The notes under the pieces: model-generated
What the model was told of the DNA's origin: nothing
Database searches by the model: none
The model's input: only the letters and a program-made list of their open reading frames with translations
In this document: in pieces, positions 1 through 5,603 of the stretch
Position numbering within the stretch: position 1 is the stretch's first letter
Layout of the letters: every line of letters starts with the position of its first letter
Assembly (NCBI GenBank): GCA_021852225.1
Contig: JAJZOA010000206.1
Coordinates: 1-6,356, forward strand
DNA length: 6,356 nt
Direction of reading: 5' to 3'
Source of the DNA: Planctomycetota bacterium
Lineage (GTDB): Bacteria; Planctomycetota; Phycisphaerae; WQYP01
Translations under genes and position numbers: made by a program

Positions 1-106
1 GTTAATTTTCCACCGTTTCAGCGAAATACTTGTGATGTCACTTACGAATTGCAATCTCCTGGCCCGTGAGTGATGGCCTGTTGGCCGCCACCAGACAAAA
101 ACCGCT

Positions 107-997
107 TCAGTAGCCCGCCGGCAATGTCACCTGTCCCAACTCATAGGTTGAATCCGGGTTCCACTGATAAGTCCACAATTGCCTCAGATGAATTAAATCC
201 ACATGCCCGTCCGCAAAACTGACATTGATCCCGTGGGCATGCCGGGCTATGCACAATCGCCGGATACCCATGTCATTGCCGTATACCCAACTGAGGGTTC
301 CGTTAAGCTTCGTATCCGGCAGCGGTGTCACCGAGGCTTTCGTCCAGTGCGGATCATCGACACCATCAAAGTCTTTCCAGACGGCATCCGCGAACAGCGG
401 CTTAACGCTGTCCGGAGACGGCCCTTGGGACAGATGCGTCCAGTGCGCATAAGCCGTGCTCATTCCCCATGGCTCATTGCTGACAAAAGCGAGATTAAAG
501 CCATACCCGCCGGAAAACGGTACATGCACCGGTAATGGCCCGGACGAATACGGGTCGTCGTTGTAGGTCGTCACTTCGTATGGAGTGCTTACCCCGCCCC
601 AATCAGGAAGAATTCCAGTAACGGATTGGCCTGCAATAGCCGGGCATTGCAAAAGTTTTATGGCGGCGGGAATGCTCGCGGCCGCATAGGGCCAGAAATC
701 GTCAAGCCAATAATCTCCGGTCCTTCGGCGGGGCGGTGGATTGTAGCTGAATGCAAGCGTGTGTCCGTCGTATACATCACAATATTCCACAACGCCGAAG
801 GATAATTGCCGCAAGTTGCTTGCGCAGGCCACTGCTTGTGCCGCGGCACGCGCCTGTGCAAGGGCCGGCAACAAAAGTGCAATAAGAAGGGCGATAATTG
901 AAATGACAATCAGAATTTCGACCAGCGTAAAGCCATCCTCAGATGAATTATTCCGCCGGGAAAATTGCCGCAGCACGGATGTTCTTTGGCGCATCAT
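107..997 (-). CDS. Type II secretion/type IV pilin-like pseudopilin with C-terminal H-X9-DG motif
   Basis: A 296-residue protein with a class III (prepilin) signal. A basic leader is followed by the G-F-T-L-V-E motif, with predicted cleavage between Gly22 and Phe23 and the conserved Glu (mature position 5) at residue 27. A hydrophobic helix covers about residues 23-47. The rest is a globular domain with Trp/Tyr/Asp-rich segments. It ends with His253, nine residues, then Asp-Gly (263-264), the H-X9-DG signature of the abundant planctomycete/Lentisphaerae pseudopilin-like family (DUF1559-like). Such proteins are expected to be processed by a prepilin peptidase and held in the inner membrane or a pseudopilus; individual roles are mostly unknown. 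Two Met codons start the frame (997 and 994). The AAGGAG site at 1008-1003 is 5 nt from the first and 8 nt from the second, so the second may be the real start. The upstream neighbour is a PEP-CTERM gene. The family call is firm, the function is not. Confidence 0.9.
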   Translation of the reverse strand: MMRQRTSVLRQFSRRNNSSEDGFTLVEILIVISIIALLIALLLPALAQARAAAQAVACASNLRQLSFGVVEYCDVYDGHTLAFSYNPPPRRRTGDYWLDDFWPYAAASIPAAIKLLQCPAIAGQSVTGILPDWGGVSTPYEVTTYNDDPYSSGPLPVHVPFSGGYGFNLAFVSNEPWGMSTAYAHWTHLSQGPSPDSVKPLFADAVWKDFDGVDDPHWTKASVTPLPDTKLNGTLSWVYGNDMGIRRLCIARHAHGINVSFADGHVDLIHLRQLWTYQWNPDSTYELGQVTLPAGY

Positions 998-1002
998 GCG
1001 AA

Positions 1003-1008
1003 CTCCTT
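1003..1008 (-). promoter_or_regulatory. Ribosome binding site of the pseudopilin gene
   Basis: AAGGAG on the minus strand, 5 nt before the Met codon at 997 and 8 nt before the Met codon at 994. The spacing slightly favours the second Met. This changes the protein by one residue and does not affect the prepilin signal. Confidence 0.7.
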
Positions 1009-1046
1009 CGTGCAGATTGCCGACTCCGTCATTTCAGTTGTCAGCA

Positions 1047-1076
1047 GGTACCAGGAGCGACCTCGCTCCCGGTACC
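1047..1076 (-). other. Strong 13-bp hairpin between the PEP-CTERM and pseudopilin genes
   Basis: The arms GGTACCAGGAGCG (1047-1059) and CGCTCCCGGTACC (1064-1076) flank a 4-nt loop (1060-1063). Read as minus-strand RNA, the only non-Watson-Crick position (1053/1070) is a G-U pair, so all 13 pairs form. Read as plus-strand RNA it would be an A-C mismatch. This polarity fits a structure acting in the transcript of the flanking minus-strand genes. It lies 94 nt after the PEP-CTERM stop and about 50 nt before the pseudopilin start. No U-tract follows, so it is not a standard intrinsic terminator. It could be a processing or stabilising hairpin of a two-gene mRNA, or the 5' end of a separate pseudopilin transcript. 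A weak TTGTCG/TGAAAT pair with 17-nt spacing sits just upstream, with its -10 at 1086-1081, which would put the transcript start close to the hairpin. Confidence 0.6.
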
Positions 1077-1170
1077 CGGCATTTCACGCTTTCACATTTA
1101 AAGCGACAACCTTTTTTCGCCAATGACTAACGATGCAATATCTTCCATGGCCGGCCGCGCTAAGTCCATG

Positions 1171-1977
1171 TCAGGCCCGGGTGCGCCGCCGCAGTGTCAG
1201 CAATCCCAAACCACCAACCGCAACAAGGCCAAGGGTCGCAGGTTCAGGTACGCTGGCCGGAACGCTGTAAAGTGTAAAAGCAGAAACTGTCGTATCCCAG
1301 GTTGAAACACCGGTCGTCGTCTGCAAAATGGGTATGTCCAGCGTCGCGGCGGTGGCCGTAAATGTTCCGATAACCGACTTGGGGTTGGTATACGTCGAGA
1401 ATGAAGCCGATAGATCGCCCGACCCGTCAGAATACTGTTCGGTGCGACCGGACGAAGACGATCTGCCGTCAAAGGCAAAAAGCTGGACGGCGTATGTATC
1501 GCCAATAGTCAGTCCGCCAATCTGCAGCGTTTGCGGTTCGCTTGAATGGGCGGAGGATGCCCAGCCGTTGTTCTCCAGAACATTGTCAAAGCTTGTGTTG
1601 CCCGTATTGGGAGATGAGGTACCCGTTCCCGGAGTGAGTTTCTGGACGCCGGTGTAGAAAAGCTCCGTGGCCGAACCACTTGGAGCTGCGCCAGACCAAG
1701 TTCCCTTCGTAAAACTTATTGCCTGCGGTTTGGGTGTTGTCACCGAATACGTGCTCGAATCCGACCCATAATAAACCGATTGATCCAGCGTCGCACCTGA
1801 ATATGCAGTGGGAATTGCGTCGAGAATAGAGGTGCTGGTGACGCTAGCAGGGGCCTGCCATGTGATTATTGTTGACGCTTGGGTAGAACCCGCCGCCAAA
1901 CCAACTGCCATAGCCATTAGGCCTGCGGCAGTCAATGCTTTGCTGCTTGCCTTGCCATCGATTGTGATTTTCTTCAT
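1171..1977 (-). CDS. PEP-CTERM sorting-domain exported protein
   Basis: A 268-residue secreted protein. The N terminus is a Sec signal peptide: MKK, then a hydrophobic Ala/Leu/Gly-rich segment to about residue 30 and a likely cleavage near the T-Q-A-S stretch (about residues 32-35). The mature part is Ser/Thr/Gly-rich, low in Cys and predicted to be mainly beta. Its middle (G-L-T-I-G-D-T-Y-A-V-Q-L-F at about 155-167) resembles beta-sandwich modules seen in other PEP-CTERM proteins. The C terminus is a textbook PEP-CTERM signal: V-P-E-P-A at 243-247, a hydrophobic helix, then L-R-R-R-T-R-A. In known systems an exosortase recognises this tag at the inner membrane during export to the surface or an exopolysaccharide matrix; no exosortase is in this window. 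The ATG at 1977 is chosen because it puts the signal peptide at the N terminus and has AAAGGG 10 nt upstream. The frame also reaches a GTG at 2016, which would add 13 mostly polar residues. Ligand unknown. Confidence 0.88.
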   Translation of the reverse strand: MKKITIDGKASSKALTAAGLMAMAVGLAAGSTQASTIITWQAPASVTSTSILDAIPTAYSGATLDQSVYYGSDSSTYSVTTPKPQAISFTKGTWSGAAPSGSATELFYTGVQKLTPGTGTSSPNTGNTSFDNVLENNGWASSAHSSEPQTLQIGGLTIGDTYAVQLFAFDGRSSSSGRTEQYSDGSGDLSASFSTYTNPKSVIGTFTATAATLDIPILQTTTGVSTWDTTVSAFTLYSVPASVPEPATLGLVAVGGLGLLTLRRRTRA

Positions 1978-1987
1978 GATGCACTTA

Positions 1988-1993
1988 CCCTTT
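1988..1993 (-). promoter_or_regulatory. Ribosome binding site deciding the PEP-CTERM start
   Basis: AAAGGG on the minus strand, 10 nt before the ATG at 1977. The alternative GTG at 2016 has a GGAGG almost touching it (about 2 nt), too close for normal initiation. The downstream ATG is therefore preferred. Confidence 0.5.
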
Positions 1994-2018
1994 CTTAAAA
2001 ATGTGTCTATCTCCACCC

Positions 2019-2037
2019 CCTCCGGAACACCCGGAAG
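2019..2037 (-). promoter_or_regulatory. Short leader hairpin upstream of the PEP-CTERM gene
   Basis: On the minus-strand RNA, CUUCCGG (2037-2031) can pair with CCGGAGG (2025-2019) around a 5-nt loop, GUGUU. This gives 7 bp including one U-G pair. The 3' arm contains a GGAGG that would otherwise look like a ribosome site for the GTG at 2016. The hairpin may mask this site or stabilise the 5' end of the mRNA. No function is shown. Confidence 0.35.
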
Positions 2038-2044
2038 CCTGGCG

Positions 2045-2073
2045 GTTATTTAATGTGCTAGTTATCTAATGTG
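2045..2073 (-). repeat. Tandem 13-nt direct repeat overlapping the putative PEP-CTERM promoter
   Basis: Two copies in minus-strand reading, CACATTAGATAAC (2073-2061) and CACATTAAATAAC (2057-2045), differ at one base and are separated by TAG. The period is 16 bp, about one and a half helical turns. They lie 68-96 bp upstream of the PEP-CTERM start and downstream of the terminator of the sigma/FecR unit. This position suits a pair of binding sites for a regulator, but no regulator can be assigned. Confidence 0.6.
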
Positions 2074-2077
2074 GCAA
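2048..2077 (-). promoter_or_regulatory. Possible promoter of the PEP-CTERM gene
   Basis: TTGCCA (2077-2072) and TTAAAT (2053-2048) on the minus strand, 18 nt apart, resemble housekeeping -35/-10 boxes (4 of 6 matches each). This predicts a transcript start near 2041, just before the leader hairpin. The region is AT-rich and lies directly after a terminator, as expected for a new transcription unit. The tandem 13-nt repeat overlaps both boxes. The match is modest, and an ECF-type promoter cannot be excluded. Confidence 0.3.
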
Positions 2078-2094
2078 GTCGATAAAAACTTAAC

Positions 2095-2126
2095 AAAAAA
2101 AAAGTGAATATTTTTGGCAACATTCA
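2095..2126 (-). terminator. Rho-independent terminator after the FecR/LamG gene
   Basis: On the minus strand, TGAATGTT (2126-2119) pairs with AATATTCA (2112-2105) around a 6-nt loop. This gives 8 bp including one G-U. One C follows (2104), then nine consecutive T residues (2103-2095). The stem is AT-rich and therefore weak, but the U9 tract and the position 58 nt after the FecR/LamG stop codon support termination of the sigma/FecR transcript. It separates that transcript from the PEP-CTERM gene. Confidence 0.65.
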
Positions 2127-2183
2127 AATCGATACGCAATCCATGGGAGAGTCGGCACCCTGCAGGGCGAGCTATAATCCACG

Positions 2184-3968
2184 TCAGTTCCTCAACGGGC
2201 GACCCGCACGATAAATTGTCAAAATTTCGCGAGAAGACAATTTGCGGTCGAATATAGCTAATTCGCCAATGCTGCCTTTCATGTACATCCGCCGCGTGCC
2301 GGAATTCACCAGACCTGGCGCGCCGATCAAGAGCTGCATGGAATGTGGCTTTGGCCCCGGTGGACAGGGGCGGGTGCTGACCAGTTTGCCGTCAACATAG
2401 AACCGGACCGACCGATCGGGCCTGGCCGTGACCGCCAGAAATGTCCATTTGCGGATTTTCGGCAGCACCGGCCCGGATAAAACGCGCCCCGTACCCCAGT
2501 CAAAATAGATCGCGTTCGGCCCGTAATGCATCTCTCGGGAACCCAGCCAGCAAAGATTAAACCGTGGATCTGTGGGCTTGACCTGGTTAATGATGTGGTC
2601 AGAGTGAGCCAAATCATCCGGCTTAAGCCAAACGAAAATCGTAATCGCATGTGTGGGAACAAAATGCGGACCTACGCTCATGTGAACCGCGGTATGCCGA
2701 GTCAGGGAGAACTTCAGCGCGGTTTTTGCGGGCCATCGTCCCGGACTCCAGACGGGAGATGAATTGGGCTTCCCTGGGCTACCTAACAGACCGTTGTATC
2801 GGCCGGCAGTGGTGGCGGATTCGTTTATCAGAATGTTCGGCTGGGTCGGATCGGAGATAAACGTGTAATAGGCCCGCAGATCCGGCATTTGCGAAATGGC
2901 GTAACTGGATGCCCGCCATCGCGCGTACCCGTAATTGGCAGAAGATGATCCGGCCTTAGCGGATGCCCGAAGCCAGACTGAAAAGGCAGCCGGACGAATG
3001 AATTGCAATGGCTTGAACGCAGCAATCTGAACCGTTTGCCGGGATATTCGCACGGCCTGTCCCTGGTGCAGGATTTGAGGCGAACTGCCGCGATTTACAT
3101 TATCGGCGGACCGAACCGCCACATGTCCAGCAAATACTTCGGCTAATGTCGGCCTTCCGGGCTTGGCCAACACGCCGAATTCTGTGCCCAGATCCACAAT
3201 TTTGGCGGACTTTGTTTTCACGGTAAATCCGGTGATGGTATGCGGTACGCGAACCACAATATTTCCATGGGCCAGTCTTATCTGGCGGGGCGATGGAAAG
3301 TGCAGTCGCGCAGGACCATGTACCACCACCAAGGCACCACTTTGCATGCGAACTTCGACTAATCCCTCGAGAAGGTCGACGCCCTCATCCGGCACACGCT
3401 GGCCGCTGACAATCTGATGTCCTTTCGCCCATCTGGCGTGAATGCAACTCAGCAGGATATTCTTCGAGCTGGGCGTAAATGAACCACGAAGAACGAGTAT
3501 TGTGATCACAGCGATGGCGGCAGTAGCAATAATTGCAATCCATCCGATGCCCCTGCGAAATCGATTTTTCAGTTCATTCCTGTTCTCACCAGCTTGAGCA
3601 CGGAACGAACATATATCTGAATGCGGCACATTCAAATCGACCGACGGTGCCCGATTGGCCATCGGTTCATGAAATATCGTCGGCATGATTACCGCACCGG
3701 TTAATGCCTGTTGACCGTCCGACGCCGAAAGATACGATTCGGCCTTCAACTCCTCCACAACCCCGATATGGATGCGGCCAAGCCTGATAAAAGCTTCCCG
3801 GTTCGCCGAATCGTTCCTCAGGTAGCTCTCCAATAATCGAAGGTCATCAGCCGACAAGCCGCCCTCCATGTAGCAAACGGCCAGACGCAGAAAATCCCGC
3901 GGTCGGTCCGCTACGCGCGAAGGGTTTTCGGATGGATATGATCCGGATTTACCTGCGGAGTCGGTCAT
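2184..3968 (-). CDS. FecR-domain membrane protein with C-terminal LamG/concanavalin-like domain (putative anti-sigma regulator)
   Basis: A 594-residue protein in three parts. Residues 1-139 are cytoplasmic. They include a helical segment at about 25-75 (D-F-L-R-L-A through R-L-G-R-I-H) like the short N-terminal domains of planctomycete FecR-type anti-sigma partners. A single membrane helix lies at about 141-160 (I-G-W-I-A-I-I-A-T-A), after the basic run N-R-F-R-R. Outside is a FecR domain at about 185-285, with G-P-A-R-L-H-F at 218-224, F-T-V-K-T at 248-252 and the conserved V-D-L-G-T-E-F-G-V at 258-266. A LamG-like jelly-roll follows at about 363-590, with R-F-Y-V-D-G-K-L-V at 522-530 and the closing I-G-E-L-A-I-F-D-R-K-L-S-S at 567-579. 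FecR proteins relay a periplasmic signal to an ECF sigma factor; LamG-like domains often bind glycans. The start overlaps the sigma stop as ATGA, and GGAGG lies 7 nt upstream. Sensing of a polysaccharide is inference. Confidence 0.88.
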   Translation of the reverse strand: MTDSAGKSGSYPSENPSRVADRPRDFLRLAVCYMEGGLSADDLRLLESYLRNDSANREAFIRLGRIHIGVVEELKAESYLSASDGQQALTGAVIMPTIFHEPMANRAPSVDLNVPHSDICSFRAQAGENRNELKNRFRRGIGWIAIIATAAIAVITILVLRGSFTPSSKNILLSCIHARWAKGHQIVSGQRVPDEGVDLLEGLVEVRMQSGALVVVHGPARLHFPSPRQIRLAHGNIVVRVPHTITGFTVKTKSAKIVDLGTEFGVLAKPGRPTLAEVFAGHVAVRSADNVNRGSSPQILHQGQAVRISRQTVQIAAFKPLQFIRPAAFSVWLRASAKAGSSSANYGYARWRASSYAISQMPDLRAYYTFISDPTQPNILINESATTAGRYNGLLGSPGKPNSSPVWSPGRWPAKTALKFSLTRHTAVHMSVGPHFVPTHAITIFVWLKPDDLAHSDHIINQVKPTDPRFNLCWLGSREMHYGPNAIYFDWGTGRVLSGPVLPKIRKWTFLAVTARPDRSVRFYVDGKLVSTRPCPPGPKPHSMQLLIGAPGLVNSGTRRMYMKGSIGELAIFDRKLSSREILTIYRAGRPLRN

Positions 3969-4486
3969 CGGTTTTCCTCCGGAAGGGAGAGTCGCTTATT
4001 CACGCAGTCGGCCAGCGCGGCATGGATACGGCTAAACGTGACATATAAACTGTTTACCGGCCTTCGCAGCGATTCGGCCAGCGCCGTGTAACTGATCCCT
4101 TGCACATAATGCTGGCGGATAAGTGCGCCGGCTGCTTTCGGCAGCAAATCCATGCAATGTTTCAGCGCCAGCATGACGGCACTGTCGTCTTCCGCGTCAT
4201 GGGCCGCCCAGTGAGGCTCCAGCAGATCCAGAATCTCATCGTTCAGCGACAACTGCCGATTCTGCATTTTCTTTAAAAAATTCAGGGCCTGTAACCGGGC
4301 GGCGGTGCGGAGCCAGTAGCGCAAATGCTGCTGATCCGCGATGGTTTCGCGCTTTTTTAAAGCCAGCAAGCATACTTCCTGGTAGACATCCTCGGCCTGA
4401 TCCAGCTTGCGCAGCATCGAAATCAGGTAAGCAATCAATCGCTGGCGCTCTACCAGTAAAATCGAGACCAGTTCCTCCTCGTTCAT
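3965..4486 (-). CDS. ECF-like RNA polymerase sigma factor, Rhodopirellula/Verrucomicrobium family
   Basis: A 173-residue sigma-70 family protein with only regions 2 and 4. Residue numbers here count from the ATG at 4486. Region 2 covers about residues 8-78, with the typical D-Q-A-E-D-V-Y-Q-E-V (29-38) core-binding helix and Y-W-L-R-T-A-A-R (57-64). A linker containing L-S-L-N-D-E-I-L-D-L-L-E follows. Region 4 covers about 106-163, with L-P-K-A-A-G-A-L-I-R-Q-H-Y-V-Q-G-I-S-Y-T (115-134) and the helix-turn-helix ending S-L-Y-V-T-F-S-R-I-H. The L-S-L-N-D-E linker and R-R-P-V-N-S-L-Y recognition helix match the planctomycete/Verrucomicrobia family (TIGR02989-like). It should direct RNA polymerase to a small regulon, held in check or activated by the coupled FecR protein. 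ATG 4486 is preferred because AAAGG lies just upstream; a GTG at 4492 would add Met-Ser. Confidence 0.9.
   Translation of the reverse strand: MNEEELVSILLVERQRLIAYLISMLRKLDQAEDVYQEVCLLALKKRETIADQQHLRYWLRTAARLQALNFLKKMQNRQLSLNDEILDLLEPHWAAHDAEDDSAVMLALKHCMDLLPKAAGALIRQHYVQGISYTALAESLRRPVNSLYVTFSRIHAALADCVNKRLSLPEENR
3976..3980 (-). promoter_or_regulatory. Ribosome binding site of the FecR/LamG gene, inside the sigma gene
   Basis: GGAGG lies 7 nt before the ATG at 3968, within the last codons of the sigma factor gene. Together with the ATGA stop-start overlap (3968-3965), this fixes the start and indicates translational coupling of the two proteins. Confidence 0.8.
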
Positions 4487-4495
4487 TGACACCTT

Positions 4496-4621
4496 TCATG
4501 AGCGGAGCGTACCGACCGACGTTGCCTCGATTGCAGCGATCTCTTCCGGGGCCCAGGGCGGCGAAAACTTATAGACGTTGCCGCGCCGACGAACAGAATC
4601 TTTACGCCATATGGATGAATA
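4496..4621 (-). pseudogene. Possible decayed coding fragment just upstream of the sigma gene
   Basis: After an in-frame TAG (4624-4622), this frame is open for 41 codons and ends at a TGA (4498-4496), 9 nt before the sigma ATG. Its product looks protein-like: W-R-K-D-S-V-R-R-R-G-N-V-Y-K-F then P-P-W-A-P-E-E-I-A-A-I-E-A-T. Its codons often end in G or C, like the neighbouring genes. It contains no ATG, GTG or TTG. A second frame starts at a GTG at 4677, has GGAGG 9 nt upstream, begins A-G-F-D-W-K-Y-I-Y-I-G-F-G, turns Arg/Ser-rich, and ends in an ATGA overlap with the sigma ATG. One explanation is a short gene broken by a frameshift; another is chance. No family is recognised. Confidence 0.22.
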
Positions 4622-4650
4622 CTATTTCCTGACTGACCAAACCCTATATA

Positions 4651-4679
4651 AATATACTTCCAGTCGAATCCGGCCACAA
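4651..4679 (-). promoter_or_regulatory. Weak promoter candidate upstream of the sigma gene
   Basis: TTGTGG (4679-4674) and TATATT (4656-4651) on the minus strand, 17 nt apart. The -10-like box matches 5 of 6 positions and sits in an AT-rich patch, while the -35 matches only 3 of 6. It would give a leader of about 155-160 nt before the sigma ATG. No autoregulated ECF-type promoter could be recognised with confidence. Confidence 0.25.
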
Positions 4680-5121
4680 ACCGCCCCCTCCCGGACCGCA
4701 CCTTGTTGGTCGCTTCAAAGTCGCAGCAAGAATCACCTCCTCATATTTAAATGTGCCGCGAACTTGAAATCTTAACCGTCGACGCTGAAAATGATCTCCG
4801 AGTGCAGAGTGCGGGGAAGGAGAACAGGATGCTCTGAAAAGCGGTCAATCATGGTAAATAGTACCCTCCTCCGGCCTGTTATGCCTATTGGTCGTACAGG
4901 CTGGTCAACCGGCAAGACGATGTTGTTGCTGGGCAGCAGAAGGATTGGATCCTGGAGAGCGGTTGCCAAAAGGTTATCGCGTTATGGTGCCGCTTCTGAC
5001 ATTGTCGGAACCGCTCGCCGCTATGCCATGCTCAACTTTCGGCAACAGCTAAATCCGCCTCCATTTCAAATAACTAATCACGTACCCGTTATATTTCTCG
5101 GGTAACAAGAACCGATCTTGA

Positions 5122-5280
5122 ACCACGGAGGCGGCGGAGGAAAGCAGGGGACACGTGACTGAGGTTGGGAACGGATCCATTCCGGTGCGTCCGGGATAAA
5201 CTCCTTTCTCAGGTTCCGCAGATTCCCGAACCGCCAGGCCGCAAAGATCGCCAAGCCTGCGACGGGACGCAAGGCCGCCG
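5122..5280. repeat. Degenerate repeat scraps (CACGGAGG / CGCAAAG type)
   Basis: The plus strand carries ACCACGGAGGCGGCGGAGG at 5122-5140, then CGCAAAGATCGCC at 5240-5252 and a related CGCAAGGCCGCC at 5268-5279. Between the last two lies a hairpin, GCCTGCG (5255-5261) against CGCAAGGC (5268-5275), with a one-base bulge. As I recall, phrases of this type (CACGGAGGCACGGAG, CGCAAAGACGCAAAG) occur as dispersed tandem repeats between genes in planctomycetes and related phyla. Here only worn remnants are visible. This link is from memory, not from a search. Confidence 0.3.
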
Positions 5281-5440
5281 GATTTGCGATTCGAGATTGT
5301 TTCAGCCGCTACGGCCAACGATACATTCCCCTTTAAGCAATCAGGAATGGATTATACCGCCAGGCAAGACATCGGCAAAGGAAATCAATGTTACAACGCC
5401 GGCCACGCCCGCGCTCCCATTCATCAAGTTATTTTAATAT

Positions 5441-5471
5441 GTGCCTGTCCCTATTATACTAACGAATAGTA
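5441..5471. repeat. Orphan REP-like element (GTGCCTGTCCCT motif plus small palindrome)
   Basis: GTGCCTGTCCCT (5441-5452; GGGACAGGCAC on the minus strand) is followed by two overlapping small inverted repeats. One is CTATT (5451-5455) with AATAG (5465-5469). The other is TACTA (5457-5461) with TAGTA (5467-5471) around ACGAA. I recall the GGGACAGGCAC phrase as common in dispersed intergenic elements of several phyla, often near Y1-type (RAYT/IS200-like) transposases. No transposase is present in this window, so this would be a lone copy. Confidence 0.35.
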
Positions 5472-5603
5472 ACGCATTTACAAACAGCCCCGCCATCACT
5501 CATTATCATGAATAATAGTCCCTTCACAATTAGCTGGGCCGCTTCACCCGCCATTTGTGTGGCCATGCTTGGAATCGGCGGATGTCGTTCTTTCGCCTCC
5601 CAA

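Larger units (their letters stand above)
4622..5603. other. Gene-poor region between the membrane protein and sigma genes
   Basis: About 1 kb in which I see no convincing intact gene on either strand. Open frames are short, start at poor sites and lack domains. Contents: a very good ribosome-site-like GAGGAGGTGA on the minus strand at 4742-4733 with no good reading frame behind it; a 65-codon minus frame at 4969-4772 that looks faintly protein-like (L-Q-D-P-I-L-L-L-P-S-N-N-I-V-L-P-V) but has only a TTG start and no visible ribosome site; a small hairpin at 5106-5120 (CAAGA/TCTTG); scraps of G/A-rich repeat sequence at 5122-5280; and a REP-like motif near 5441. No tRNA, rRNA or CRISPR array is seen. 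No clear terminator was found after the membrane protein gene (stop at 5604). Confidence 0.5.

Noticed and set aside
1..60. Possible start of a further minus-strand gene after AGGAG near 56-60
   Set aside because: The only in-frame start is a TTG almost touching the AGGAG, and too few codons are visible before the window edge to judge.
76..90. GGCC-TGTT-GGCC inverted repeat after the pseudopilin gene
   Set aside because: Only four base pairs of a self-complementary GGCC, with no U-tract on either strand. It is not supported as a terminator.
203..535. Open plus-strand frame of about 110 codons
   Set aside because: It lies antisense within the pseudopilin gene, whose prepilin signal and H-X9-DG motif prove the minus-strand frame. 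The plus product has no domain or ribosome site.
1087..1105. 6-bp hairpin CGCTTT/AAAGCG followed on the plus strand by six T residues (1112-1117)
   Set aside because: It would be a plus-strand terminator, but no plus-strand gene ends here. The stem is short and the T-tract is 6 nt away from it.
1328..1657. Open plus-strand frame of about 109 codons
   Set aside because: It is antisense to the PEP-CTERM gene, which has a clear signal peptide and sorting tag. The long plus frame follows from the biased codon use of the real gene.
1978..2016. Extended PEP-CTERM start at the GTG at 2016
   Set aside because: The extension adds 13 mostly polar residues before the signal peptide, and the GGAGG is only about 2 nt from the GTG. 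The ATG at 1977 fits better.
2158..2167. Perfect 10-bp palindrome CCCTGCAGGG after the FecR/LamG stop
   Set aside because: With no loop it makes at most a 3-bp stem around TGCA and no U-tract follows. The better terminator is at 2126-2095.
4791..5105. Plus-strand frame of 104 codons with a G-R-T-G-W-S-T-G-K-T stretch resembling a P-loop
   Set aside because: The spacing does not match a Walker A motif in context, no Walker B or other domain follows, and there is no supported ribosome site. It is probably chance in a gene-poor stretch.
5049..5318. Minus-strand frames of 64-89 codons rich in Arg, Pro and Ser
   Set aside because: They translate the repeat scraps at 5122-5280 and look like the spurious products such repeats commonly give.
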